Assembly (NCBI GenBank): GCA_032718475.1
Contig: JAUCBJ010006976.1
Coordinates: forward strand, 1 to 64,000
Length of the DNA stretch: 64,000 nucleotides
Reading direction: 5' to 3'
DNA from: Nemertoderma westbladi
Taxonomy: Eukaryota; Xenacoelomorpha; Nemertodermatida; Nemertodermatidae
The position numbers and the translations under genes were made by a program. Below the pieces are notes generated by a model, which worked only from the letters and a program-made list of their open reading frames with translations, was not told the origin of the DNA and ran no database searches. This document shows positions 33,601-47,025 of this stretch, one piece after another (the first letter of the stretch is position 1; each line of letters opens with the position of its first letter).

Positions 33601-36600
33601 TTACAGGAATAAATAGCCGACACACTGAAGTGAGTAAAAGTTACCGTAATAAATAGCCGACACACTGAAGTGAGTAAAAGTTACCGTAATAAATAGCCGA
33701 CACACTGAAGTGAGTAAAAGTTACAGGAATAAATAGCCGACACACTGAAGTGAGTAAAAGTTACAGGAATAAATAGCCGACACACTGAAGTGAGTAAAAG
33801 TTACAGGAATAAATAGCCGACACACTGAAGTGAGTAAAAGTTACCGTAATAAATAGCCGACACACTGAAGTGAGTAAAAGTTACCGTAATAAATAGCCGA
33901 CACACTGAAGTGAGTAAAAGTTACCGTAATAAATAGCCGACACACTGAAGTGAGTAAAAGTTACCGTAATAAATAGCCGACACACTGAAGTGAGTAAAAG
34001 TTACCGTAATAAATAGCCGACACACTGAAGTGAGTAAAAGTTACCGTAATAAATAGCCGACACACTGAAGTGAGTAAAAGTTACCGTAATAAATAGCCGA
34101 CACACTGAAGTGAGTAAAAGTTACCGTAATAAATAGCCGACACACTGAAGTGAGTAAAAGTTACAGGAATAAATAGCCGACACACTGAAGTGAGTAAAAG
34201 TTACCGTAATAAATAGCCGACACACTGAAGTGAGTAAAAGTTACCGTAATAAATAGCCGACACACTGAAGTGAGTAAAAGTTACAGGAATAAATAGCCGA
34301 CACACTGAAGTGAGTAAAAGTTACAGGAATAAATAGCCGACACACTGAAGTGAGTAAAAGTTACCGTAATAAATAGCCGACACACTGAAGTGAGTAAAAG
34401 TTACAGGAATAAATAGCCGACACACTGAAGTGAGTAAAAGTTACAGTAATAAATAGCCGACACACTGAAGTGAGTAAAAGTTACCGTAATAAATAGCCGA
34501 CACACTGAAGTGAGTAAAAGTTACAGGAATAAATAGCCGACACACTGAAGTGAGTAAAAGTTACAGGAATAAATAGCCGACACACTGAAGTGAGTAAAAG
34601 TTACAGGAATAAATAGCCGACACACTGAAGTGAGTAAAAGTTACAGGAATAAATAGCCGACACACTGAAGTGAGTAAAAGTTACAGGAATAAATAGCCGA
34701 CACACTGAAGTGAGTAAAAGTTACAGGAATAAATAGCCGACACACTGAAGTGAGTAAAAGTTACAGGAATAAATAGCCGACACACTGAAGTGAGTAAAAG
34801 TTACAGGAATAAATAGCCGACACACTGAAGTGAGTAAAAGTTACAGGAATAAATAGCCGACACACTGAAGTGAGTAAAAGTTACCGTAATAAATAGCCGA
34901 CACACTGAAGTGAGTAAAAGTTACAGGAATAAATAGCCGACACACTGAAGTGAGTAAAAGTTACAGGAATAAATAGCCGACACACTGAAGTGAGTAAAAG
35001 TTACCGGAATAAATAGCCGACAAACTGAAGTGAGTAAAAGTTGCCGTAATAAATAGCCGACACACTGAAGTGAGTAAAAGTTACCGTAATAAATAGCCGA
35101 CACACTGAAGTGAGTAAAAGTTACCGTAATAAATAGCCGACACACTGAAGTGAGTAAAAGTTGCCGTAATAAATAGCCGACACACTGAAGTGAGTAAAAG
35201 TTACCGTAATAAATAGCCGACACACTGAAGTGAGTAAAAGTTACCGTAATAAATAGCCGACACACTGAAGTGAGTAAAAGTTACCGTAATAAATAGCCGA
35301 CACACTGAAGTGAGTAAAAGTTACCGTAATAAATAGCCGGCACACTGAAGTGAGTAAAAGTTACAGGAATAAATAGCCGACACACTGAAGTGAGTAAAAG
35401 TTACAGGAATAAATAGCCGACACACTGAAGTGAGTAAAAGTTACAGGAATAAATAGCCGACACACTGAAGTGAGTAAAAGTTACAGGAATAAATAGCCGA
35501 CACACTGAAGTGAGTAAAAGTTACCGTAATAAATAGCCGACACACTGAAGTGAGTAAAAGTTACAGGAATAAATAGCCGACACACTGAAGTGAGTAAAAG
35601 TTACAGGAATAAATAGCCGACACACTGAAGTGAGTAAAAGTTACCGGAATAAATAGCCGACAAACTGAAGTGAGTAAAAGTTACAGGAATAAATAGCCGA
35701 CACACTGAAGTGAGTAAAAGTTACCGTAATAAATAGCCGACACACTGAAGTGAGTAAAAGTTACCGTAATAAATAGCCGACACACTGAAGTGAGTAAAAG
35801 TTGCCGTAATAAATAGCCGACACACTGAAGTGAGTAAAAGTTACCGTAATAAATAGCCGACACACTGAAGTGAGTAAAAGTTACAGGAATAAATAGCCGA
35901 CACACTGAAGTGAGTAAAAGTTACAGGAATAAATAGCCGACACACTGAAGTGAGTAAAAGTTACCGTAATAAATAGCCGACACACTGAAGTGAGTAAAAG
36001 TTACCGTAATAAATAGCCGACACACTGAAGTGAGTAAAAGTTACAGGAATAAATAGCCGACACACTGAAGTGAGTAAAAGTTACAGGAATAAATAGCCGA
36101 CACACTGAAGTGAGTAAAAGTTACAGGAATAAATAGCCGACACACTGAAGTGAGTAAAAGTTACCGTAATAAATAGCCGACACACTGAAGTGAGTAAAAG
36201 TTACCGTAATAAATAGCCGACACACTGAAGTGAGTAAAAGTTACCGTAATAAATAGCCGACACACTGAAGTGAGTAAAAGTTACCGTAATAAATAGCCGA
36301 CACACTGAAGTGAGTAAAAGTTACCGTAATAAATAGCCGACACACTGAAGTGAGTAAAAGTTACCGTAATAAATAGCCGACACACTGAAGTGAGTAAAAG
36401 TTACCGTAATAAATAGCCGACACACTGAAGTGAGTAAAAGTTACCGTAATAAATAGCCGACACACTGAAGTGAGTAAAAGTTACAGGAATAAATAGCCGG
36501 CACACTGGAGTGAGTAAAAGTTACCGGAATAAATAGCCGACACACTGAGGTGAGTAAAGGTTACCGTAATAAATAGCCGACACACTGAAGTGAGTAAAAG

Positions 36601-38816
36601 TTACCGTAATAAATAGCCGACACACTGAAGTGAGTAAAAGTTACCGTAATAAATAGCCGACACACTGGAGTGAGTAAAAGTTACCGGAATAAATAGCCGA
36701 CACACTGAATGAAGTGAGTAAAAGTTACCGTAATAAATAGCCGACGCACTGAAGTGAGTAAAAGTTACCGTAATAAATAGCCGACACACTGAAGTGAGTA
36801 AAGGTTACCGTAATAAATAGCCGACACACTGAAGTGAGTAAAAGTTACCGTAATAAATAGCCGACACACTGAAGTGAGTAAAAGTTACCGTAATAAATAG
36901 CCGACACACTGGAGTGAGTAAAAGTTACCGTAATAAATAGCCGACACACTGAAGTGAGTAAAAGTTACAGGAATAAATAGCCGACACACTGAAGTGAGTA
37001 AAAGTTACAGGAATAAATAGCCGACACACTGAAGTGAGTAAAAGTTACAGGAATAAATAGCCGACACACTGAAGTGAGTAAAAGTTACAGGAATAAATAG
37101 CCGACACACTGAAGTGAGTAAAAGTTACAGGAATAAATAGCCGACACACTGAAGTGAGTAAAAGTTACAGGAATAAATAGCCGACACACTGAAGTGAGTA
37201 AAAGTTACCGTAATAAATAGCCGACACACTGAAGTGAGTAAAAGTTACAGGAATAAATAGCCGACACACTGAAGTGAGTAAAAGTTACAGGAATAAATAG
37301 CCGACACACTGAAGTGAGTAAAAGTTACCGGAATAAATAGCTGACAAACTGAAGTGAGTAAAAGTTGCCGTAATAAATAGCCGACACACTGAAGTGAGTA
37401 AAAGTTACCGTAATAAATAGCCGACACACTGAAGTGAGTAAAAGTTACCGTAATAAATAGCCGACACACTGAAGTGAGTAAAAGTTGCCGTAATAAATAG
37501 CCGACACACTGAAGTGAGTAAAAGTTACCGTAATAAATAGCCGACACACTGAAGTGAGTAAAAGTTACCGTAATAAATAGCCGACACACTGAAGTGAGTA
37601 AAAGTTACCGTAATAAATAGCCGACACACTGAAGTGAGTAAAAGTTACCGTAATAAATAGCCGGCACACTGAAGTGAGTAAAAGTTACAGGAATAAATAG
37701 CCGACACACTGAAGTGAGTAAAAGTTACAGGAATAAATAGCCGACACACTGAAGTGAGTAAAAGTTACAGGAATAAATAGCCGACACACTGAAGTGAGTA
37801 AAAGTTACAGGAATAAATAGCCGACACACTGAAGTGAGTAAAAGTTACCGTAATAAATAGCCGACACACTGAAGTGAGTAAAAGTTACAGGAATAAATAG
37901 CCGACACACTGAAGTGAGTAAAAGTTACAGGAATAAATAGCCGACACACTGAAGTGAGTAAAAGTTACCGGAATAAATAGCCGACACACTGAAGTGAGTA
38001 AAAGTTACAGGAATAAATAGCCGACACACTGAAGTGAGTAAAAGTTACCGTAATAAATAGCCGACACACTGAAGTGAGTAAAAGTTACCGTAATAAATAG
38101 CCGACACACTGAAGTGAGTAAAAGTTGCCGTAATAAATAGCCGACACACTGAAGTGAGTAAAAGTTACCGTAATAAATAGCCGACACACTGAAGTGAGTA
38201 AAAGTTACAGGAATAAATAGCCGACACACTGAAGTGAGTAAAAGTTACAGGAATAAATAGCCGACACACTGAAGTGAGTAAAAGTTACCGTAATAAATAG
38301 CCGACACACTGAAGTGAGTAAAAGTTACCGTAATAAATAGCCGACACACTGAAGTGAGTAAAAGTTACAGGAATAAATAGCCGACACACTGAAGTGAGTA
38401 AAAGTTACAGGAATAAATAGCCGACACACTGAAGTGAGTAAAAGTTACAGGAATAAATAGCCGACACACTGAAGTGAGTAAAAGTTACCGTAATAAATAG
38501 CCGACACACTGAAGTGAGTAAAAGTTACCGTAATAAATAGCCGACACACTGAAGTGAGTAAAAGTTACCGTAATAAATAGCCGACACACTGAAGTGAGTA
38601 AAAGTTACCGTAATAAATAGCCGACACACTGAAGTGAGTAAAAGTTACCGTAATAAATAGCCGACACACTGAAGTGAGTAAAAGTTACCGTAATAAATAG
38701 CCGACACACTGAAGTGAGTAAAAGTTACCGTAATAAATAGCCGACACACTGAAGTGAGTAAAAGTTACCGTAATAAATAGCCGACACACTGAAGTGAGTA
38801 AAAGTTACAGGAATAA

Positions 38817-39601
38817 ATAGCCGACACACTGGAGTGAGTAAAAGTTACCGGAATAAATAGCCGACACACTGAGGTGAGTAAAGGTTACCGTAATAAATAG
38901 CCGACACACTGAAGTGAGTAAAAGTTACCGTAATAAATAGCCGACACACTGAAGTGAGTAAAAGTTACCGTAATAAATAGCCGACACACTGGAGTGAGTA
39001 AAAGTTACCGGAATAAATAGCCGACACACTGAATGAAGTGAGTAAAAGTTACCGTAATAAATAGCCGACGCACTGAAGTGAGTAAAAGTTACCGTAATAA
39101 ATAGCCGACACACTGAAGTGAGTAAAGGTTACCGTAATAAATAGCCGACACACTGAAGTGAGTAAAAGTTACCGTAATAAATAGCCGACACACTGAAGTG
39201 AGTAAAAGTTACCGTAATAAATAGCCGACACACTGGAGTGAGTAAAAGTTACCGTAATAAATAGCCGACACACTGAAGTGAGTAAAAGTTACCGTAATAA
39301 ATAGCCGACACACTGGAGTGAGTAAAAGTTACCGGAATAAATAGCCGACACACTGAATGAAGTGAGTAAAAGTTACCGTAATAAATAGCCGACGCACTGA
39401 AGTGAGTAAAAGTTACCGTAATAAATAGCCGACACACTGAAGTGAGTAAAAGTTACCGTAATAAATAGCCGACACACTGAAGTGAGTAAAAGTTACCGGA
39501 ATAAATAGCCGACACACTGAATGAAGTGAGTAAAAGTTACCGTAATAAATAGCCGACGCACTGAAGTGAGTAAAAGTTACCGTAATAAATAGCCGACACA
39601 C
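38817..39601 (+). repeat. Insertion-rich cassette, first copy
   Basis: Contains three CTGAATGAAG insertions (39031, 39355, 39519). Repeated at 40790-41574 with a constant offset of 1,973 bp, and its end again at 61637-61989. Confidence 0.85.
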
Positions 39602-40789
39602 TGAAGTGAGTAAAAGTTACCGTAATAAATAGCCGACACACTGAAGTGAGTAAAAGTTACCGTAATAAATAGCCGACACACTGAAGTGAGTAAAAGTTAC
39701 CGTAATAAATAGCCGACACACTGAAGTGAGTAAAAGTTACCGTAATAAATAGCCGACACACTGAGAGTGAGTAAAAGTTACCGTAATAAATAGCCGACAC
39801 ACTGAAGTGAGTAAAAGTTACAGGAATAAATAGCCGACACACTGAAGTGAGTAAAAGTTACAGGAATAAATAGCCGACACACTGAAGTGAGTAAAAGTTA
39901 CCGTAATAAATAGCCGACACACTGAAGTGAGTAAAAGTTACAGGAATAAATAGCCGACACACTGAAGTGAGTAAAAGTTACAGGAATAAATAGCCGACAC
40001 ACTGAAGTGAGTAAAAGTTACCGGAATAAATAGCCGACACACTGAAGTGAGTAAAAGTTACCGGAATAAATAGCCGACACACTGAAGTGAGTAAAAGTTA
40101 CCGTAATAAATAGCCGACACACTGAAGTGAGTAAAAGTTACCGTAATAAATAGCCGACACACTGAAGTGAGTAAAAGTTGCCGTAATAAATAGCCGACAC
40201 ACTGAAGTGAGTAAAAGTTACCGTAATAAATAGCCGACACACTGAAGTGAGTAAAAGTTACAGGAATAAATAGCCGACACACTGAAGTGAGTAAAAGTTA
40301 CAGGAATAAATAGCCGACACACTGAAGTGAGTAAAAGTTACAGTAATAAATAGCCGACACACTGAAGTGAGTAAAAGTTACCGTAATAAATAGCCGACAC
40401 ACTGAAGTGAGTAAAAGTTACAGGAATAAATAGCCGACACACTGAAGTGAGTAAAAGTTACAGGAATAAATAGCCGACACACTGAAGTGAGTAAAAGTTA
40501 CAGGAATAAATAGCCGACACACTGAAGTGAGTAAAAGTTACCGTAATAAATAGCCGACACACTGAAGTGAGTAAAAGTTACCGTAATAAATAGCCGACAC
40601 ACTGAAGTGAGTAAAAGTTACCGTAATAAATAGCCGACACACTGAAGTGAGTAAAAGTTACCGTAATAAATAGCCGACACACTGAAGTGAGTAAAAGTTA
40701 CCGTAATAAATAGCCGACACACTGAAGTGAGTAAAAGTTACCGTAATAAATAGCCGACACACTGAAGTGAGTAAAAGTTACAGGAATAA

Positions 40790-41574
40790 ATAGCCGGCAC
40801 ACTGGAGTGAGTAAAAGTTACCGGAATAAATAGCCGACACACTGAGGTGAGTAAAGGTTACCGTAATAAATAGCCGACACACTGAAGTGAGTAAAAGTTA
40901 CCGTAATAAATAGCCGACACACTGAAGTGAGTAAAAGTTACCGTAATAAATAGCCGACACACTGGAGTGAGTAAAAGTTACCGGAATAAATAGCCGACAC
41001 ACTGAATGAAGTGAGTAAAAGTTACCGTAATAAATAGCCGACGCACTGAAGTGAGTAAAAGTTACCGTAATAAATAGCCGACACACTGAAGTGAGTAAAG
41101 GTTACCGTAATAAATAGCCGACACACTGAAGTGAGTAAAAGTTACCGTAATAAATAGCCGACACACTGAAGTGAGTAAAAGTTACCGTAATAAATAGCCG
41201 ACACACTGGAGTGAGTAAAAGTTACCGTAATAAATAGCCGACACACTGAAGTGAGTAAAAGTTACCGTAATAAATAGCCGACACACTGGAGTGAGTAAAA
41301 GTTACCGGAATAAATAGCCGACACACTGAATGAAGTGAGTAAAAGTTACCGTAATAAATAGCCGACGCACTGAAGTGAGTAAAAGTTACCGTAATAAATA
41401 GCCGACACACTGAAGTGAGTAAAAGTTACCGTAATAAATAGCCGACACACTGAAGTGAGTAAAAGTTACCGGAATAAATAGCCGACACACTGAATGAAGT
41501 GAGTAAAAGTTACCGTAATAAATAGCCGACGCACTGAAGTGAGTAAAAGTTACCGTAATAAATAGCCGACACAC
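40790..41574 (+). repeat. Insertion-rich cassette, second copy
   Basis: Same variant order as 38817-39601, including insertions at about 41003, 41327 and 41491. The extent is read from aligned landmarks, so edges are accurate to about one unit. Confidence 0.83.
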
Positions 41575-44500
41575 TGAAGTGAGTAAAAGTTACAGGAATA
41601 AATAGCCGACACACTGAAGTGAGTAAAAGTTACAGGAATAAATAGCCGACACACTGAAGTGAGTAAAAGTTACCGGAATAAATAACCGACACACTGAAGT
41701 GAGTAAAAGTTACCGGAATAAATAGCCGACACACTGAAGTGAGTAAAAGTTACAGGAATAAATAGCCGACACACTGAAGTGAGTAAAAGTTACAGGAATA
41801 AATAGCCGACACACTGAAGTGAGTAAAAGTTACAGGAATAAATAGCCGACACACTGAAGTGAGTAAAAGTTACCGGAATAAATAGCCGACACACTGAAGT
41901 GAGTAAAAGTTACCGGAATAAATAACCGACACACTGAAGTGAGTAAAAGTTACCGGAATAAATAGCCGACACACTGAAGTGAGTAAAAGTTACAGGAATA
42001 AATAGCCGACACACTGAAGTGAGTAAAAGTTACAGGAATAAATAGCCGACACACTGAAGTGAGTAAAAGTTACAGGAATAAATAGCCGACACACTGAAGT
42101 GAGTAAAAGTTACCGTAATAGATAGCCGACACACTGAAGTGAGTAAAAGTTACAGGAATAAATAGCCGACACACTGAAGTGAGTAAAAGTTACCGGAATA
42201 AATAACCGACACACTGAAGTGAGTAAAAGTTACCGTAATAAATAGCCGGCACACTGGAGTGAGTAAAAGTTACCGTAATAAATAGCCGACACACTGAAGT
42301 GAGTAAAAGTTACAGGAATAAATAGCCGACACACTGAAGTGAGTAAAAGTTACCGTAATAAATAGCCGGCACACTGGAGTGAGTAAAAGTTACCGTAATA
42401 AATAGCCGACACACTGAAGTGAGTAAAAGTTACAGGAATAAATAGCCGACACACTGAAGTGAGTAAAAGTTACAGGAATAAATAGCCGACACACTGAAGT
42501 GAGTAAAAGTTACCGTAATAAATAGCCGACACACTGAAGTGAGTAAAAGTTACAGGAATAAATAGCCGACACACTGAAGTGAGTAAAAGTTACCGGAATA
42601 AATAACCGACACACTGAAGTGAGTAAAAGTTACCGGAATAAATAGCCGACACACTGAAGTGAGTAAAAGTTACAGGAATAAATAGCCGACACACTGAAGT
42701 GAGTAAAAGTTACAGGAATAAATAGCCGACACACTGAAGTGAGTAAAAGTTACAGGAATAAATAGCCGACACACTGAAGTGAGTAAAAGTTACCGGAATA
42801 AATAACCGACACACTGAAGTGAGTAAAAGTTACCGGAATAAATAGCCGACACACTGAAGTGAGTAAAAGTTACAGGAATAAATAGCCGACACACTGAAGT
42901 GAGTAAAAGTTACATGAATAAATAGCCGACACACTGAAGTGAGTAAAAGTTACCGTAATAAATAGCCGACACACTGAAGTGAGTAAAAGTTACAGGAATA
43001 AATAGCCGACACACTGAAGTGAGTAAAAGTTACCGTAATAAATAGCCGACACACTGAAGTGAGTAAAAGTTACCGTAATAAATAGCCGGCACACTGAAGT
43101 GAGTAAAAGTTACCGTAATAAATAGCCGACACACTGAAGTGAGTAAAAGTTACCGTAATAAATAGCCGACACACTGAAGTGAGTAAAAGTTACAGGAATA
43201 AATAGCCGACACACTGAAGTGAGTAAAAGTTACAGGAATAAATAGCCGACACACTGAAGTGAGTAAAAATTACAGGAATAAATAGCCGACACACTGAAGT
43301 GAGTAAAAGTTACCGTAATAAATAGCCGACACACTGAAGTGAGTAAAAGTTACAGGAATAAATAGCCGACACACTGAAGTGAGTAAAAGTTACCGTAATA
43401 AATAGCCGACACACTGGAGTGAGTAAAAGTTACCGGAATAAATAACCGACACACTGAAGTGAGTAAAAGTTACCGGAATAAATAGCCGACACACTGAAGT
43501 GAGTAAAAGTTACAGGAATAAATAGCCGACACACTGAAGTGAGTAAAAGTTACAGGAATAAATAGCCGACACACTGAAGTGAGTAAAAGTTACAGGAATA
43601 AATAGCCGACACACTGAAGTGAGTAAAAGTTACCGTAATAAATAGCCGACACACTGAAGTGAGTAAAAGTTACAGGAATAAATAGCCAACACACTGAAGT
43701 GAGTAAAAGTTACCGTAATAAATAGCCGACACACTGGAGTGAGTAAAAGTTACCGGAATAAATAACCGACACACTGAAGTGAGTAAAAGTTACCGGAATA
43801 AATAGCCGACACACTGAAGTGAGTAAAAGTTACAGGAATAAATAGCCGACACACTGAAGTGAGTAAAAGTTACAGGAATAAATAGCTGACACACTGAAGT
43901 GAGTAAAAGTTACCGGAATAAATAACCGACACACTGAAGTGAGTAAAAGTTACCGGAATAAATAGCCGACACACTGAAGTGAGTAAAAGTTACAGGAATA
44001 AATAGCCGACACACTGAAGTGAGTAAAAGTTACAGGAATAAATAGCCGACACACTGAAGTGATTAAAAGTTACAGGAATAAATAGCCGACACACTGAAGT
44101 GAGTAAAAGTTACCGGAATAAATAACCGACACACTGAAGTGAGTAAAAGTTACCGGAATAAATAGCCGACACACTGAAGTGAGTAAAAGTTACAGGAATA
44201 AATAGCCGACACACTGAAGTGAGTAAAAGTTACAGGAATAAATAGCCGACACACTGAAGTGAGTAAAAGTTACCGTAATAAATAGCCGACACACTGAAGT
44301 GAGTAAAAGTTACAGGAATAAATAGCCGACACACTGAAGTGAGTAAAAGTTACCGGAATAAATAACCGACACACTGAAGTGAGTAAAAGTTACCGGAATA
44401 AATAGCCGACACACTGAAGTGAGTAAAAGTTACAGGAATAAATAGCCGACACACTGAAGTGAGTAAAAGTTACAGGAATAAATAGCCGACACACTGAAGT

Positions 44501-45120
44501 GAGTAAAAGTTACAGGAATAAATAGCCGACACACTGAAGTGAGTAAAAGTTACCGGAATAAATAACCGACACACTGAAGTGAGTAAAAGTTACCGGAATA
44601 AATAGCCGACACACTGAAGTGAGTAAAAGTTACAGGAATAAATAGCCGACACACTGAAGTGAGTAAAAGTTACAGGAATAAATAGCCGACACACTGAAGT
44701 GAGTAAAAGTTACCGTAATAAATAGCCGACACACTGAAGTGAGTAAAAGTTACAGGAATAAATAGCCGACACACTGAAGTGAGTAAAAGTTACCGTAATA
44801 AATAGCCGACACACTGAAGTGAGTAAAAGTTACCGTAATAAATAGCCGGCACACTGAAGTGAGTAAAAGTTACCGTAATAAATAGCCGACACATTGAAGT
44901 GAGTAAAAGTTACCGGAATAAATAGCTGACACACTGAAGTGAGTAAAAGTTACCGGAATAAATAGCCGACACACTGAAGTGAGTAAAAGTTACCGTAATA
45001 AATAGCCGACACACTGAAGTGAGTAAAAGTTACAGGAATAAATAGCCGACACACTGAAGTGAGTAAAAGTTACAGGAATAAATAGCCGACACACTGAAGT
45101 GAGTAAAAGTTACAGGAATA

Positions 45121-47025
45121 AATAGCCGACACACTGAAGTGAGTAAAAGTTACCGTAATAAATAGCCGGCACACTGAAGTGAGTAAAAGTTACCGTAATA
45201 AATAGCCGACACACTGAAGTGAGTAAAAGTTACCGTAATAAATAGCCGACACACTGAAGTGAGTAAAAGTTACAGGAATAAATAGCCGACACACTGAAGT
45301 GAGTAAAAGTTACCGTAATAAATAGCCGACACACTGAAGTAAGTAAAAGTTACAGGAATAAATAGCCGACACACTGAAGTGAGTAAAAGTTACCGTAATA
45401 AATAGCCGACACACTGAAGTGAGTAAAAGTTACAGGAATAAATAGCCGACACACTGAAGTGAGTAAAAGTTACCGGAATAAATAACCGACACACTGAAGT
45501 GAGTAAAAGTTACAGGAATAAATAGCCGACACACTGAAGTGAGTAAAAGTTACAGGAATAAATAGCCGACACACTGAAGTGAGTAAAAGTTACCGTAATA
45601 AATAGCCGACACACTGAAGTGAGTAAAAGTTACAGGAATAAATAGCCGACACACTGAAGTGAGTAAAAGTTACCGTAATAAATAGCCGACACACTGCAGT
45701 GAGTAAAAGTTACCGGAATAAATAGCCGACACACTGAAGTGAGTAAAAGTTACCGGAATAAATAGCCGACACACTGAAGTGAGTAAAAGTTACCGTAATA
45801 AATAGCCGACACACTGAAGTGAGTAAAAGTTACCGTAATAAATAGCCGACACACTGAAGTGAGTAAAAGTTACCGTAATAAATAGCCGACACACTGAAGT
45901 GAGTAAAAGTTACCGGAATAAATAGCCGACACACTGAAGTGAGTAAAAGTTACCGGAATAAATAGCCGACACACTGAAGTGAGTAAAGGTTACCGTAATA
46001 AATAGCCGACACACTGAAGTGAGTAAAAGTTACCGTAATAAATAGCCGACACACTGAAGTGAGTAAAAGTTACCGTAATAAATAGCCGACACACTGAAGT
46101 GAGTAAAAGTTACCGGAATAAATAGCCGACACACTGAAGTGAGTAAAAGTTACCGTAATAAATAGCCGACACACTGAAGTGAGTAAAAGTTACCGTAATA
46201 AATAGCCGACACACTGAAGTGAGTAAAAGTTACAGGAATAAATAGCCGACACACTGAAGTGAGTAAAATTTACCGTAATAAATAGCCGACACACTGAAGT
46301 GAGTAAAAGTTACCGGAATAAATAGCCGACACACTGAAGTGAGTAAAAGTTACCGTAATAAATAGCCGACACACATGAAGTGAGTAAAAGTTACCGTAAT
46401 AAATAGCCGACACACTGAAGTGAGTAAAAGTTACAGGAATAAATAGCCGACACACTGAAGTGAGTAAAAGTTACCGTAATAAATAGCCGACACACTGAAG
46501 TGAGTAAAAGTTACAGGAATAAATAGCCGACACACTGAAGTGAGTAAAAGTTACCGTAATAAATAGCCGACACACTGAAGTGAGTAAAAGTTACAGGAAT
46601 AAATAGCCGACACACTGAAGTGAGTAAAAGTTACCGGAATAAATAACCGACACACTGAAGTGAGTAAAAGTTACAGGAATAAATAGCCGACACACTGAAG
46701 TGAGTAAAAGTTACAGGAATAAATAGCCGACACACTGAAGTGAGTAAAAGTTACCGTAATAAATAGCCGACACACTGAAGTGAGTAAAAGTTACAGGAAT
46801 AAATAGCCGACACACTGAAGTGAGTAAAAATTACCAGAATAAATAGCCGGCACACTGAAGTGAGTAAAAGTTACAGGAATAAATAGCCGACACACTGAAG
46901 TGAGTAAAAGTTACAGGAATAAATAGCCGACACACTGAAGTGAGTAAAAGTTACAGGAATAAATAGCCGACACACTGAAGTGAGTAAAAGTTACAGGAAT
47001 AAATAGCCGACACACTGAATTGAGT
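45121..47025 (+). repeat. Segmental duplicate, source or sister of 62096-64000
   Basis: Unique markers GCAGTGAG (45696), AAAATTTACC (46265), ACACATGAAG (about 46373) and CTGAATTGAG (47016) recur at 62671, 63240, about 63348 and 63991, a constant offset of 16,975 bp. Confidence 0.87.

Larger units (their letters stand above)
29861..41574 (+). repeat. Higher-order repeat block, period 2,320-2,324 bp, five copies (last partial)
   Basis: The same ordered series of variant units recurs: landmarks at 30277, 32601, 34921 and 37245, and again at 31037, 33361, 35681, 38005 and (shortened) 40058. Copies 1+2 and 3+4 resemble each other most, sharing for example CTGACAAAC in copies 2 and 4, giving a second period of 4,644 bp. 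Copies 1, 3, 4 and 5 end in a cassette with a 4-base insertion followed by a CGCACTG unit. Confidence 0.85.
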
